A stretch of DNA of 64,000 bases from the NCBI RefSeq assembly GCF_900205925.1, contig NZ_OAOD01000007.1:62001-126000 (forward strand). Reading direction: 5' to 3'. Shown in pieces: positions 1 through 8,850 of the stretch. The notes beneath the pieces were generated by a model. The model did not search any database. It was not told where the DNA came from and saw nothing but the letters and a program-made list of their open reading frames with translations. Source of the DNA: Clostridium peptidivorans. Lineage in GTDB: Bacteria; Bacillota; Clostridia; Clostridiales; Clostridiaceae. Numbering within the stretch: the stretch's first letter is position 1; each line of letters begins with the position of its first letter. The translations under genes and the position numbers were made by a program.

Positions 1-1149
1 TTCGTTTCTTTCGTTATGATTCATTTGAATAGGTACTCTTTCTAATACTTCAATGCCATAGCCTGAAAGTCCTGAAAGTTTCTTAGGATTATTTGTCATA
101 AGGTTTATCTTAGTTACTCCTAAATCAGCAAGTATCTGTGCTCCTATTCCATAATCTCTCATATCTGCTGGAAATCCTAAAGCTATATTTGCCTCTACTG
201 TATCCATTCCCTGGTCTTGAAGAGCATAGGCCTTTAATTTATTTATAAGTCCTATTCCACGTCCTTCTTGTCTCATGTATAAAAGAATTCCTCTTCCTTC
301 TTCAGCTATTTTCTTCATAGCTGCTGCGTACTGCTCTCCACAGTCGCATCTTCTGGAACCTAACGCATCTCCTGTTAAACATTCTGAATGAACCCTTACA
401 AGCACAGGCTCTTCTCCACTTACATCTCCTTTAACTAGAGCTACATGGTGTTCTCCATTTAATTTATTTATATATCCATATATTTCAAAGTCACCATACT
501 TAGTTGGCATTTTAGTTTTAACTACTCTTTCTACAAGTTTTTCGCTGTGTCTTCTATATGCAATTAAATCTGCAATGGTGATTATCTTTAAGTCATGTGT
601 TTTTGCAAATTCCATAAGTTCAGGAGTTCTTGCCATAGTTCCATCTTCATTCATTATTTCACAAATAACCCCTGCCCCTTTAAGTCCTGCAAGTCTTGCA
701 AGGTCCACCGCAGCTTCAGTATGTCCTGTTCTTTTTAACACTCCACCTTTTCTAGAAGCTAACGGAAATATATGTCCAGGTCTTCTAAAATCTGATTCTT
801 TAGCTTTAGGATCTAAAGTTTTTGCTATGGTTAAAGCTCTTTCATAGGCTGAAATTCCTGTGGTGGTTTCCACTGCATCTATAGAAACTGTGAAAGCTGT
901 TTCATGATTATCTGTATTATTTTCTACCATTGGATGTATGTTTAATTCCTTTAATCTTTCCTCTTCCATTGGCATACATATAAGTCCTCTACCGTATTTA
1001 GCCATAAAATTTATAGCCTCTCCTGTAACTTTCTCTGCTGCCATAAGAAGATCCCCTTCATTTTCACGATCTTCATCATCTATAACTATGATTATTTTTC
1101 CTTCTCTAATATCCTCTATTGCTTCCTCAATGCTATTAAATTTGTACAT
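1..1149 (-). CDS. ribBA: Bifunctional DHBP synthase / GTP cyclohydrolase II, partial (C-terminus off the window)
   Basis: The first 383 codons are present and the end lies beyond the left edge. The N-terminal half is 3,4-dihydroxy-2-butanone-4-phosphate synthase: an acidic [10 protein letters not shown] loop near residues 24-33 and a RTGHTEA motif around residue 140. The C-terminal half is GTP cyclohydrolase II, with the zinc-cysteine segment [17 protein letters not shown] and the RQEGRGIGL motif. Together they supply the two precursors of riboflavin, from ribulose 5-phosphate and from GTP. The start ATG at 1149 has an AAGGAGG-type ribosome site just upstream. It is the third gene of a minus-strand ribD-ribE-ribBA operon, 12 bp after ribE. 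Lumazine synthase (ribH) would be expected next but lies outside the window. Confidence 0.96.
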   Translation of the reverse strand, partial: MYKFNSIEEAIEDIREGKIIIVIDDEDRENEGDLLMAAEKVTGEAINFMAKYGRGLICMPMEEERLKELNIHPMVENNTDNHETAFTVSIDAVETTTGISAYERALTIAKTLDPKAKESDFRRPGHIFPLASRKGGVLKRTGHTEAAVDLARLAGLKGAGVICEIMNEDGTMARTPELMEFAKTHDLKIITIADLIAYRRHSEKLVERVVKTKMPTKYGDFEIYGYINKLNGEHHVALVKGDVSGEEPVLVRVHSECLTGDALGSRRCDCGEQYAAAMKKIAEEGRGILLYMRQEGRGIGLINKLKAYALQDQGMDTVEANIALGFPADMRDYGIGAQILADLGVTKINLMTNNPKKLSGLSGYGIEVLERVPIQMNHNERNE

Positions 1150-1161
1150 TTTAATTCCTCC

Positions 1162-1815
1162 TTAAAATCCATTTTCTCTTAAAAATTCTAGGCTTATGGA
1201 TGATTTTTTTTCTTTACTTTCCTTGGCTTTTATGCCTAATAGCTTTTCTACATATTTCCCTAACACATCACACTCTAAGTTCACTATATCTCCTGGTGAT
1301 TTTTTTAAAAGTATAGTTTCTTCTCCCGTATGTGGAATTATAGATACTTTAAATGCTCCTTCATCTACATAAGCCACAGTTAAACTAACTCCATCTATTG
1401 CAATTGAGCCTTTATGAACTATATATTTTAATATGTCCTCACTTGCCTTAATGGTAATCCAAAATGCATTATCTTCTTTTTCAAAATTCTCAATAATTCC
1501 TGTTCCATCTATGTGTCCACTTACTATGTGTCCACCAAATCTTCCATCAGCTTTTAATGCTCTTTCTAAGTTTACATAGCTTCCTCTTTTTAAACTTCCA
1601 AGACTGCTACTTCTTAAAGTTTCAGCCATAACATCTACTGTAAAAGTAGACTCTGTATAATCTGTAACAGTTAAACAAACACCATTTGTACTTATACTAT
1701 CGCCAAGCTGTACGTCTTCTAATACCTTTTGAGCCTTTATAGTAAGTCTCGCTGACTTTGTTCCTCTTTGAATATCCTGTAATATTCCTATTTCCTCAAC
1801 TAATCCAGTAAACAT
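1162..1815 (-). CDS. ribE: Riboflavin synthase, alpha subunit
   Basis: This 217-residue protein begins MFTGLVEEIG, the hallmark of riboflavin synthase, which dismutates two 6,7-dimethyl-8-ribityllumazine molecules into riboflavin. Two tandem lumazine-binding barrels are visible: the first holds NGVCLTV (about residues 45-51) and GGHIVSGHIDG (about 94-104), the second IDGVSLTV and IIPHTGEETIL. The length is normal for the family. A basic, serine-rich tail follows the second barrel. The gene lies between ribD and ribBA on the same strand, so it should be co-transcribed under the upstream FMN riboswitch. The ATG is preceded by a GGAGGG-type site. Confidence 0.96.
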   Translation of the reverse strand: MFTGLVEEIGILQDIQRGTKSARLTIKAQKVLEDVQLGDSISTNGVCLTVTDYTESTFTVDVMAETLRSSSLGSLKRGSYVNLERALKADGRFGGHIVSGHIDGTGIIENFEKEDNAFWITIKASEDILKYIVHKGSIAIDGVSLTVAYVDEGAFKVSIIPHTGEETILLKKSPGDIVNLECDVLGKYVEKLLGIKAKESKEKKSSISLEFLRENGF

Positions 1816-1853
1816 ATCTACCCTCCTAATTCCTAGTCCCCTTTGTATAGTAT

Positions 1854-2939
1854 CTATTTCACATATCCTTCAATTAAAATATCTTCATCAAAGGTTTTAA
1901 ATGTAATATTTTGAAGGTTTATACTTTCGCTCATTAATGCCTTTCCTTTTCCACCAATTGGAGTTTTAGCACTTTGCCCTCCAATAAGTTTAGGTGCTAT
2001 GTAAGCCTGCACTTTATCAACTATCCCCTGCTCTATTGCTGAATAATTTAAAGTGCTGCCTCCTTCTAAAAGTATGCTATCTACACCCATTTCTCCAAGT
2101 CTTTTCATCAAGGCTTGCAAATTTACTCTGCCGTCGATATCTTCAACTATTAAAACTTCTGCTCCCTTATCTTCTAAAAGCTGTATCTTTTCCTGAGAAG
2201 CTTTCTTAGTGGTTGCAACTATAGTTAAAGTTTCATCCTTTATGTTTATCACATTTGAATTTAGAGGTATTCTTAAATTACTATCTACAATTATTCTCTT
2301 AGGACTTCTTCCTCCGTGAGTTCTACAAGTAAGACTTGGGTTATCTTGAAACACTGTGCCTATTCCTACCATAATTCCTGAAACTTTATTTCTTAGTCTA
2401 TGTACTTCTTCCCTTGCCTTTTCGCCTGTTATCCATTTTGAATCTCCAGTATACGCTGCTATTTTGCCATCTAGTGTCATAGCATATTTCATGACTACAA
2501 AAGGACTTTTAGTTGTTATATATTTTATAAATATTTCATTTAACTCTCTGGACTGCTTTTCTAAAACTCCTGTTATTACCTCAATGCCATGCTCTCTTAA
2601 AATTTCTATTCCATTTCCCGCAACTTTAGCGTTAGGGTCAAACATTCCTACTACAACTTTTTTTATATTATTTTTAATTATTGCATTTACACAAGGAGGA
2701 GTTTTCCCATAGTGGCAACAGGGTTCTAATGTTACATACATGGTACTTCCCTCCACATTTTCCTTTGCACTTGAGAATGCATTTATCTCTGCATGAGGAC
2801 CACCATAATACTCATGATATCCTTCACCAATTATTTTATTATCCTTCACTATAACTGCCCCAACTAGCGGATTGGGATTTACTCTTCCTTCACCTTTTTT
2901 AGCAAGTTCAAGAGCGATCTTCATATACTTTTCATCCAC
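1854..2939 (-). CDS. ribD: Bifunctional diaminohydroxyphosphoribosylaminopyrimidine deaminase / reductase
   Basis: This 361-residue RibD carries out the second and third steps of the GTP branch of riboflavin synthesis. The N-terminal cytidine-deaminase-like domain shows the zinc motifs HAEINAF (about residue 49) and PCCHYGKTPPC (about 73-83). The C-terminal domain (from about residue 150) is the NADPH-dependent reductase, with MKYAMTLDGKIA, DNPSLTCR and a glycine-rich LLEGGSTLN motif near residue 290. It is the first gene of the rib operon. An FMN riboswitch and terminator hairpins lie 160-350 bp upstream on the same strand, so flavin should switch the whole operon off. Confidence 0.96.
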   Translation of the reverse strand: MDEKYMKIALELAKKGEGRVNPNPLVGAVIVKDNKIIGEGYHEYYGGPHAEINAFSSAKENVEGSTMYVTLEPCCHYGKTPPCVNAIIKNNIKKVVVGMFDPNAKVAGNGIEILREHGIEVITGVLEKQSRELNEIFIKYITTKSPFVVMKYAMTLDGKIAAYTGDSKWITGEKAREEVHRLRNKVSGIMVGIGTVFQDNPSLTCRTHGGRSPKRIIVDSNLRIPLNSNVINIKDETLTIVATTKKASQEKIQLLEDKGAEVLIVEDIDGRVNLQALMKRLGEMGVDSILLEGGSTLNYSAIEQGIVDKVQAYIAPKLIGGQSAKTPIGGKGKALMSESINLQNITFKTFDEDILIEGYVK

Positions 2940-3033
2940 AATATCACCTTCTCTGCATAATCTATATAATTTTTTGATTTCCTTACATTATTTATGCATC
3001 ATTTGCAAAAGTCTTTTATTTTATTACAAACAA

Positions 3034-3060
3034 AAAACCCCAAGCTTTCACTCAGGGCCA
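3034..3060 (-). terminator. Possible second terminator in the rib leader
   Basis: Read on the minus strand, a GC-rich imperfect hairpin (CCC and GAG pairing with CTT and GGG around a small loop) is followed by a run of six T. It lies between the riboswitch-linked terminator and ribD, so it could act as a back-up attenuator. The stem is short and has a bulge, so support is moderate. Confidence 0.45.
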
Positions 3061-3090
3061 AAAATCAAATAAGTTTTTTAATTTATATCT

Positions 3091-3126
3091 AACAAATAAA
3101 AGCTCTGAAACATAAGTTTCAGAGCT
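3091..3126 (-). terminator. Riboswitch-linked intrinsic terminator of the rib operon
   Basis: On the minus strand AGCTCTGAAAC, a short TTATG-type loop and TTTCAGAGCT form a near-perfect stem followed by TTTATTTGTT. It lies about 60 bp downstream of the FMN aptamer and upstream of ribD, where a transcription-terminating expression platform is expected. Confidence 0.8.
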
Positions 3127-3183
3127 GGTAGACACTAAATTAAATTATACCATAAAAAGTTTAACTTTATAGTACAACATGCC

Positions 3184-3292
3184 TATCTTCTTTCATCCAG
3201 ACTTTACTGTCGGCCTCGGAATTTCACCGAATCATGCCTTACGGCTCGCGGGCTTTACCGCCGGTAGGGATTCACACCCTGCCCTGAAGATA
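3184..3292 (-). ncRNA. FMN riboswitch (RFN element)
   Basis: The minus strand carries the conserved RFN core: a P1 stem of tatcttc/gaagata, then GGGCAGGGTG, a CCTACCGGCGGTAAAGCCCGCGA-type segment, GATTCGGTGAAATTCCGA and GCCGACAGT. These match the six-helix FMN aptamer found upstream of riboflavin genes in Firmicutes. Binding of FMN would favour the downstream terminator and stop transcription of ribD-ribE-ribBA. Confidence 0.97.
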
Positions 3293-3354
3293 ATTTATTA
3301 AGTTTTACAAATTCATTGTAAACCAGTACATTATATATGTCAATACTTAATGAT

Positions 3355-4389
3355 TTATTTTTTCACCTTATTTAATATAGTAATACAACATTCCTCTAGA
3401 TCAGTATTATTCACTTCACAATAAAAATTTCTGTCTTTAAAGTTGTACATAGGATCATAATAAGTGATCATTAATTCACTAATTACATCATCATATTCAT
3501 CATTTAAAATCTTGCCTGTAAATTTTTCTATTCTAGATGCAGATATATATTTATTCATATTTTTTAAAGCTTCTATTATTTCATCTTTACTATTTTCGTT
3601 TATTAAATAATCATCTTTTATGTTTTTTACGCGATATTCTAAAGGAGCTGTTATATTAATTTGAGTTCCATTTTCAATTGCATTAAACATATACTCTGGC
3701 ATAATTACCTTATCTATTCTTTTGCTCTCTCCTTCAGTAAAAACTAAGTTTGTTTTTCTCTTTGATAACTCTTCAAATACTAAAGATTCAAACATTTTTT
3801 GAGAATTTCCTGAGCCTAGTCCCACTGATCCAAGTAATGATCCTCTATGATTTGCTGCAGCTTCTAAGTCTAAGGTATCATAACCCATTTCCCTTAATTT
3901 ACTTAACAAATGAGTTTTCCCTGTGCCTGTATTTCCATATAAAACAACAAATTTAATTTCTTCAAATAGCTTAGGTAGTTTATGATTTATATATTCTCTA
4001 TAACCTTTATATCCCTTTGTAACTTTTACAACATCCATGCCTAGTGCAGTAAGTAACGATGCTATAGATGAGCTTCTCATGCCACCTCTAGCACAAAATA
4101 TAGCTATCTTTTTCTTTTCATCATTAATTGCCTTATAACTTTCATATATTTCAGGTAACTTTTTTGAAACAATTTCTATTCCAAGCTTCTTTGCTTTATC
4201 TTGAGACTCATTTACATAAATTGTCCCTATTACTTCTCTTTCCTTATCAGTAAATAAGGGTATATTTACAGCTCCTGGTATGGTAGCTTCTTTAAATTCC
4301 TTAGGACTACGCACATCCACAAAAACCATTGGCTTTTTATTTTCTTTAAGTACTTCTTCATATTCTAATGATCTTAACATTTTCATCAT
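3355..4389 (-). CDS. mnmH: tRNA 2-selenouridine/geranyl-2-thiouridine synthase
   Basis: The N-terminal half is a rhodanese domain with VDVRSPKEF (about residues 24-32) and a catalytic loop centred on Cys99 (IFCARGGMRSSS). The C-terminal half has a P-loop, GNTGTGKT, at residues 152-159. This pairing is the MnmH/SelU/YbbB architecture. The family replaces sulfur with selenium at wobble U34 of certain tRNAs, using selenophosphate and, as I recall, a geranylated intermediate. At 344 residues the length is usual. Three ATG codons lie close together at 4389, 4386 and 4380 and the ribosome site is weak, so the exact start is uncertain. No selD is visible in the window. The gene is monocistronic and faces away from the small membrane gene upstream. 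Confidence 0.92.
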   Translation of the reverse strand: MMKMLRSLEYEEVLKENKKPMVFVDVRSPKEFKEATIPGAVNIPLFTDKEREVIGTIYVNESQDKAKKLGIEIVSKKLPEIYESYKAINDEKKKIAIFCARGGMRSSSIASLLTALGMDVVKVTKGYKGYREYINHKLPKLFEEIKFVVLYGNTGTGKTHLLSKLREMGYDTLDLEAAANHRGSLLGSVGLGSGNSQKMFESLVFEELSKRKTNLVFTEGESKRIDKVIMPEYMFNAIENGTQINITAPLEYRVKNIKDDYLINENSKDEIIEALKNMNKYISASRIEKFTGKILNDEYDDVISELMITYYDPMYNFKDRNFYCEVNNTDLEECCITILNKVKK

Positions 4390-4589
4390 CCCAACAATTA
4401 GTTTATATTTATTAAAATACTTGCCATATATAAAAAATTTAATCCATACGTACTTTATAATATCACAAACAAATAAGACATATCAAATTTACTAATTGTC
4501 TATTTCACTTTTAATCTCACAATCTATTAATTAACTCTATTTAATAGATATAAAGTATATTTTATATTATGAAGGTTATAATTTAAAAA

Positions 4590-4643
4590 GGTGACGTTAT
4601 AAATACTGAAATTAAATTTCAATATTTATAACGTCGCCTTTTA
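4590..4643 (-). terminator. Long bidirectional-type terminator hairpin
   Basis: Arms of more than 20 bp (AAAGGTGACGTTATAAATA on one side, TATTTATAACGTCGCCTTT on the other) pair almost perfectly with T-rich flanks. The hairpin lies directly downstream of the minus-strand small gene at 4677. Confidence 0.8.
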
Positions 4644-4676
4644 ATATTAAGAAGTTAATTTATAATGCAATTTTTT

Positions 4677-4877
4677 CTACCACAATCCAAATCTTTTTGT
4701 ATTTTCCATCTTGTCATCTCTATGCTGAACTAAATCTATTGAGCCTAAAACTATATGTGCGAGTCCAAATCCTAAAATACCAGCACCAATTGCTGTGCTT
4801 GCTTTTTTCTTAACCATTGCAGCACCTGCTCCAGTAACTGCTGCTCCTAAAACTGTAGGAATCATTCCCTCACGCAT
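4677..4877 (-). CDS. Small hydrophobic glycine/alanine-rich protein, unknown function
   Basis: This 66-residue protein starts with ATG behind an AGGAGGAG ribosome site, so it is very probably translated. Two hydrophobic Gly/Ala-rich segments (about residues 5-22 and 29-48) are separated by MVKKKAST and followed by a charged tail, QHRDDKMENTKRFGLW. The helices look like two short membrane segments or glycine-zipper helices. I do not recognise a named family. It stands alone between mnmH and hutG with a strong terminator behind it. Confidence 0.7.
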   Translation of the reverse strand: MREGMIPTVLGAAVTGAGAAMVKKKASTAIGAGILGFGLAHIVLGSIDLVQHRDDKMENTKRFGLW

Positions 4878-5140
4878 GACTTACTCCTCCTCTTTTATCC
4901 TAAATTTTATTTAAAGAATAACATTATTATTCCACCTATAGATATATTTATCCTTAGTAAAAATAGAATAGAAAAGTAAATCCTACGACAATTACTTTAT
5001 TTGTCTTTTTGTTCTTCTTCAAATTTATAGTAGCTGTTATTCCAAACATTTTTTTTAATTTTTTACATAATACAGGTGGCAATGGACACAAAAAAGATGA
5101 TATTATATATTTATATAATACATGGGGAGGTTGACAAAAG

Positions 5141-6154
5141 ATGTTTAGTAAAAACTACAAAATTGCAGATAAATCAGTTTGGCAAGGAAGAATTGATAGC
5201 GATACAAATTTTGATGCCTTTAGATGGCATCAATGGGTTGAATTTATAGATTTAAAGGATGAGAGTTTAATTCCTTTTGATGGAAAATTAGGTTTTGCTT
5301 TCATTGGCTTTTGTTGTGATGAAGGAATTAATAGAAATAAAGGCAGAACTGGTGCATCTAAAGGTCCTGAAAGTATTAGAAAGGAGCTTGCACATCTTCC
5401 TTGTTGCTTTACACAAGAAGTTAAACTTTTTGATGCTGGAGACATACTTTGTGAAAACATTTCTTTAGAAGAAAGTCAAAACTTACTTTCAAAGGCAGTA
5501 GACAAAATTTTAAGTTTAAATTTATTTCCTATAGTCTTAGGCGGAGGACATGAAACAGCTTTTGGACATTATAATGGAATATTAAATAATTTATCTAAAA
5601 CTAATTCTAAACCTAATATTGGTATAATAAATTTTGATGCTCACTTTGATATTAGACCTTATCCAAATGGCAATCATTCTGGCTCAATGTTTAGGCAAAT
5701 AGCCGATATTTGTGAAGACAAAAGCTTAGAATATTCCTATATGTGTCTTGGAATTCAGAAGCACAGTAACACTGTAGATTTATTTAAAACTGCTGATAGA
5801 TTGGGAGTAGATTATATTTTAGCAAAGGACATTTTAAGTAGTGATGATTGGAATGTGTTTGAAAGATTGGATGAGTTTATAAAACTTAGGGATCATATTT
5901 ACATAACCATATGTTCAGACGTGTTTTCTTCAGCCTTTGCACCAGGAGTTAGTGCATCTCAACCACTTGGACTTGATCCTGAAAAAGTAATAAAATTTAT
6001 TAAATATATTTTAAAATCCAACAAAGTCGTAAGCTTTGATATTGCTGAAGTTTCCCCAAGATTTGATTTGGACAACACCACCGCAAATTTAGCTTCAGTA
6101 ATTATTTTTTCCGTTATTAACACAATATCTCATATATGCAATTTATCACTGTAG
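5141..6154 (+). CDS. hutG: Arginase-family ureohydrolase, probably formimidoylglutamase
   Basis: This 337-residue ureohydrolase contains the manganese-site motifs GGGHE (His137) and NFDAHFD (Asp166, His168, Asp170), followed by SDVFSSAFAPGVSA and late acidic residues in FDIAEVSP. The AFAPGVSA stretch and length fit formimidoylglutamase, which splits N-formimidoyl-L-glutamate into glutamate and formamide, better than agmatinase. Cys258 stands where arginases have the first Asp of the second DxD pair; Asp260 is kept. My recollection is that some HutG proteins share this. The ATG follows GGGGAGG at good spacing. No other histidine-utilisation gene is in the window, so the substrate is inferred. 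A family repeat starts 10 bp after the stop. Confidence 0.8.
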   Translation: MFSKNYKIADKSVWQGRIDSDTNFDAFRWHQWVEFIDLKDESLIPFDGKLGFAFIGFCCDEGINRNKGRTGASKGPESIRKELAHLPCCFTQEVKLFDAGDILCENISLEESQNLLSKAVDKILSLNLFPIVLGGGHETAFGHYNGILNNLSKTNSKPNIGIINFDAHFDIRPYPNGNHSGSMFRQIADICEDKSLEYSYMCLGIQKHSNTVDLFKTADRLGVDYILAKDILSSDDWNVFERLDEFIKLRDHIYITICSDVFSSAFAPGVSASQPLGLDPEKVIKFIKYILKSNKVVSFDIAEVSPRFDLDNTTANLASVIIFSVINTISHICNLSL

Positions 6155-6163
6155 AAATATTAC

Positions 6164-6420
6164 GACATTTTTAATATTGAACAGATCGTATGGTATTTGC
6201 ATTTAGGAAAGCGGTTCACTGCGCAAAGAAGCTCTAATATTTCTGACTTTAAACCACCTAAATTTTCTAAACTCGCTGTCGCTCAGACAGTAGAAAATTC
6301 TTTACGGTGGTTTAAAGTCAGAAATGAAGAGCTTCTAGTGCTTGTTCAATGCTTTCTACGATGCAAATTCCATACTTGTGTTCAATATTAAAAATATCAC
6401 TCAAGTTCATTAACTGTATG
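6164..6420 (+). repeat. Copy A of the long palindromic 3'-end repeat family
   Basis: Outer ends at 6164-6182 and 6380-6398 form a 19-bp terminal inverted repeat with one mismatch. Inside, AAGAAGCTCT pairs with AGAGCTTCT, ATTTCTGACTTTAAACCACC pairs with the matching right arm, and ATTTTCTA pairs with TAGAAAAT. The tip at 6276-6290 is CTGTC-GCTCA-GACAG. Two unpaired internal loops (GTTCACTGCGC on the left, GCTTGTTCAATGC on the right) recur in the other copies. A weakly conserved 3' extension runs to about 6420. It begins 10 bp after the hutG stop and has the same orientation as hutG. Confidence 0.9.
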
Positions 6421-6437
6421 TACCAATCCTTAAAATG

Positions 6438-6672
6438 AAAACATTTTTAATGTTGGGAGGAGCATAGAATTTTCATCGTAGAAGACATTGAATAAGCTTT
6501 AAAACGGCTTTATTTATAAATTTAAAATATCGTATAGAGCCTCCTACTGTCTGAGCGACAGCGAGTTTAGGAGGATTAGATATTTTAAAGTTATAAATAT
6601 TAGCCGTTTTTAGCGAAATGAACGTCTTCCTAGATGAAAATTCTATGTAACCTGTTCAACATTAAAAATGTC
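6438..6672 (-). repeat. Copy B of the long palindromic 3'-end repeat family
   Basis: This inverted copy of the second sequence type has end arms at about 6440-6455 and 6654-6672 and the tip CTGTC-TGAGC-GACAG read on the plus strand. It is tail-to-tail with copy A and 5 bp beyond the stop of the minus-strand DsrE-like gene, so relative to that gene it has the same orientation as copy A has to hutG. Its arms closely match copy C but differ strongly from copy A outside the tip, the ends and the internal loops. Confidence 0.9.
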
Positions 6673-6677
6673 GCGTT

Positions 6678-7169
6678 TTATATGAATAGTTGCATATCAG
6701 AATTTAAAGCATCCTTCAAATAATCTTGAGCTGTTATGAGCTCAAATCCTTCAATAAACTCTTCTTCTTTAAATCCCATTACTTCTACAGACATTTTACA
6801 ACCGTAAAATTTTACTCCCTTCTTTATTGCCCCATTTAAAAATCTTGTTAGACTAGGAGTTTCTGTATCCTCCATCATTTTTTGAAGCATTGCCTTTCCA
6901 ATTCCAGCCATATTCATTTTTGATAATGGAAGCTCTTCAGGGCCTACTGGTGTTACTGAATCAAACATTTTTTCATAGGCTGTTTTATCTTCTAAAGTCA
7001 TCTTTTCAGGATCTCTTATTAAAAACAACCCCCAAAAGGCACAAAATATACTCACATCTACTCCAATATCTCTAGCTGCATTTGCAATGGTAAGAGCAGC
7101 CAAAGCTTTATCATAATCGCCACTAAAAAGAACTAAGCTTAATTTTTTGTTTTCTACATTATTATTCAC
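6678..7169 (-). CDS. DsrE/DsrF/DrsH-like family protein
   Basis: This 163-residue protein opens with a beta strand and a helix typical of the family (LSLVLFSGDYDKALAALTIANAA, given here as residues 10-32), then SIFCAFWGLFLIRD around residues 41-54 and YGCKMSVEVMGF near residue 122. Members of this fold include sulfur-relay proteins and the C-terminal domains of some CoA-disulfide reductase relatives. Two cysteines, in SIFCAFWG and YGCKM, lie where the family often has its reactive cysteines. The partner is unknown. A GGAGG-type site precedes the ATG. It is 132 bp downstream of a transporter gene on the same strand. Confidence 0.82.
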   Translation of the reverse strand: MNNNVENKKLSLVLFSGDYDKALAALTIANAARDIGVDVSIFCAFWGLFLIRDPEKMTLEDKTAYEKMFDSVTPVGPEELPLSKMNMAGIGKAMLQKMMEDTETPSLTRFLNGAIKKGVKFYGCKMSVEVMGFKEEEFIEGFELITAQDYLKDALNSDMQLFI

Positions 7170-7301
7170 TTTTAATTCCTCCTATGTATTTATTAATATA
7201 TTTAGTTTAAACAAACTGTAGGTATTTATTTATATATATTTAAATTTGTCTTAGATACTAAAAATAATGTACTAAATTTAATATAATTTTAAAACGTATC
7301 C

Positions 7302-8675
7302 TTAAATCAGTATAAATGCTACTATTAATGTGGCTATAATTCCTACTATTACTGGAATCATATTTTTTCTAGCTAAATCAAAGGGTTTAACATCACAAAT
7401 TGCTGCAACAGATACAACACTCCATGGTATAGCAGTTCCTCCTATCCAAATTGAAAGTACTTGCCCAAAAGCTGCTACCTTTGATGTATCAGTTCCAATT
7501 GCAGTATTAAAAGCATGTGCCAAGCTTCCCATAAGAGGAAGTCCTCCAAAGGCTGATCCACTTATTCCAAGTATTACAGCTACAAATCCTTGAATTATAA
7601 TCACTGAAAAACTAGACAGTGTTACTTTACTGGATATATACATTGCCATATCTGTTAAAAGACCTGTAGCATTCTCTCCTAAGATTTCCTTTGCTGTATT
7701 TTCACTTCCTAAAAAGAAAAAAGCACCTATAACTATAACTGGAGCAAAAACTTTTATACCAAATACAAAGCCATCCTTTATGTATCTTGTTACTTCTCCT
7801 AAAGATTTTACTACTCCATAATTTAAAATGGATGTAACTATTAAAATTAAAATAGCAGTTCCTCCTATTAAAGCCGTAGCCCCTTGACCCTTTAGCTTAA
7901 ATATGTATATAAAAATTACATCTATCAAAAATGCTATAGGAGTAGTTATTGCTATAAACTTTGGATTGTGCTTTGGCGGGTCTTTATCAATTATCACCTC
8001 TTGGATATGCTGATTCTCATCATAGCCAGCAACTTTATTGGTCTCTCTTCTCATAATAAAAAATGCAGTCCCTACAGTAAAGACACTCATGGCAATCCAA
8101 AAAGGTATGCTTTCTTTTATTATTACAGATGTATCGTTTATACCTGCAGTTTTAGCAGTTATTGCAGGTGCTCCTTGAATAAAAAAATCACTAGATAGTG
8201 CTATTCCCTTGCCAAATATAGATAAAGCAACTGCTGCCCAAATTTTAGGAAGTCCTACTTTCACAGCAGCAGGCACCATTATTGCACCAATAAACACGGT
8301 GGCAGGAGTAGGCCATATAAACCAAGAAGTTATAGTAACAGTAATTCCTAAAACAAAAAAAGCTACCACCTTATTTATCATAAATTTTCTTAAAGGATTT
8401 ACAATAAGTTCATCTGCACCTATATCACTTAAAGATTTTGACATGGCATTTACCATGGAAATTATGAGGACAATTTCTATAAACTCCCTACCAGATACCA
8501 AAATAGCCTTGTAAATTATTTGTACAGCTTCCAAAAGGCTTGATGTTTCTATAAAGCCAATTATGCCAATGCCCAATATGCAAGGTATTACAACATCCCT
8601 TTTTAAAAATATAATCCCAATAATTAAAACAATTATTGCTAAATATACATAATGTATTAACCCTAATACAACCAT
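7302..8675 (-). CDS. Multi-spanning membrane transporter, substrate unknown
   Basis: The protein is about 457 residues with roughly 11-12 hydrophobic segments and a charged cytoplasmic loop (about residues 225-245). A conserved-looking WPTPATVFIGAIMVPAA in the first half and SGSAFGGLPLMGSLAHAF plus WIGGTAIPWS in the second suggest two re-entrant halves like those in the ion transporter superfamily (DcuC, GntP, CitMHS). I cannot name the substrate. The start is placed at the ATG at 8675 because AGGAG (8682-8686) lies 6 nt upstream; an in-frame upstream codon adds 11 residues with no ribosome site. It may be co-transcribed with the DsrE-like gene. Confidence 0.78.
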   Translation of the reverse strand: MVVLGLIHYVYLAIIVLIIGIIFLKRDVVIPCILGIGIIGFIETSSLLEAVQIIYKAILVSGREFIEIVLIISMVNAMSKSLSDIGADELIVNPLRKFMINKVVAFFVLGITVTITSWFIWPTPATVFIGAIMVPAAVKVGLPKIWAAVALSIFGKGIALSSDFFIQGAPAITAKTAGINDTSVIIKESIPFWIAMSVFTVGTAFFIMRRETNKVAGYDENQHIQEVIIDKDPPKHNPKFIAITTPIAFLIDVIFIYIFKLKGQGATALIGGTAILILIVTSILNYGVVKSLGEVTRYIKDGFVFGIKVFAPVIVIGAFFFLGSENTAKEILGENATGLLTDMAMYISSKVTLSSFSVIIIQGFVAVILGISGSAFGGLPLMGSLAHAFNTAIGTDTSKVAAFGQVLSIWIGGTAIPWSVVSVAAICDVKPFDLARKNMIPVIVGIIATLIVAFILI

Positions 8676-8776
8676 AGTCTTCTCCTGACTTCTTATATTG
8701 AAATGCAATATACAAAATTATGTTTTGTATAAATATCTAATATTATTCCAATTAGACAATATTATTTTTATTTATA

Positions 8777-8829
8777 TTGACAACAAAATTCAAAAATTGT
8801 AAACTTAATTTATAAATTCAGTTTACAAT
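8777..8829 (+). promoter_or_regulatory. bioY promoter with overlapping BirA operator
   Basis: TTGACA at 8777-8782, a 17-bp spacer and TAAACT at 8800-8805 form a good sigma-A promoter. The dyad ATTGTAAAC (8796-8804), 16 bp, GTTTACAAT (8821-8829) matches the known biotin repressor operator pattern (TTGTWAAC-N14-16-GTTWACAA). The left half-site covers the -10 box, so bound BirA would block polymerase. Confidence 0.92.
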
Positions 8830-8850
8830 TGACTTTAGGAGGTTATCTTA

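Noticed and set aside
1994-2209. Plus-strand frames opposite ribD, ribE and other minus-strand genes
   Set aside because: They are antisense shadows of strongly coding genes and lack ribosome sites.
6197-6391. 64-residue reading frame inside repeat copy A
   Set aside because: It lies wholly in the palindromic repeat and follows its arms. No ribosome site and no match in the other copies as a conserved frame.
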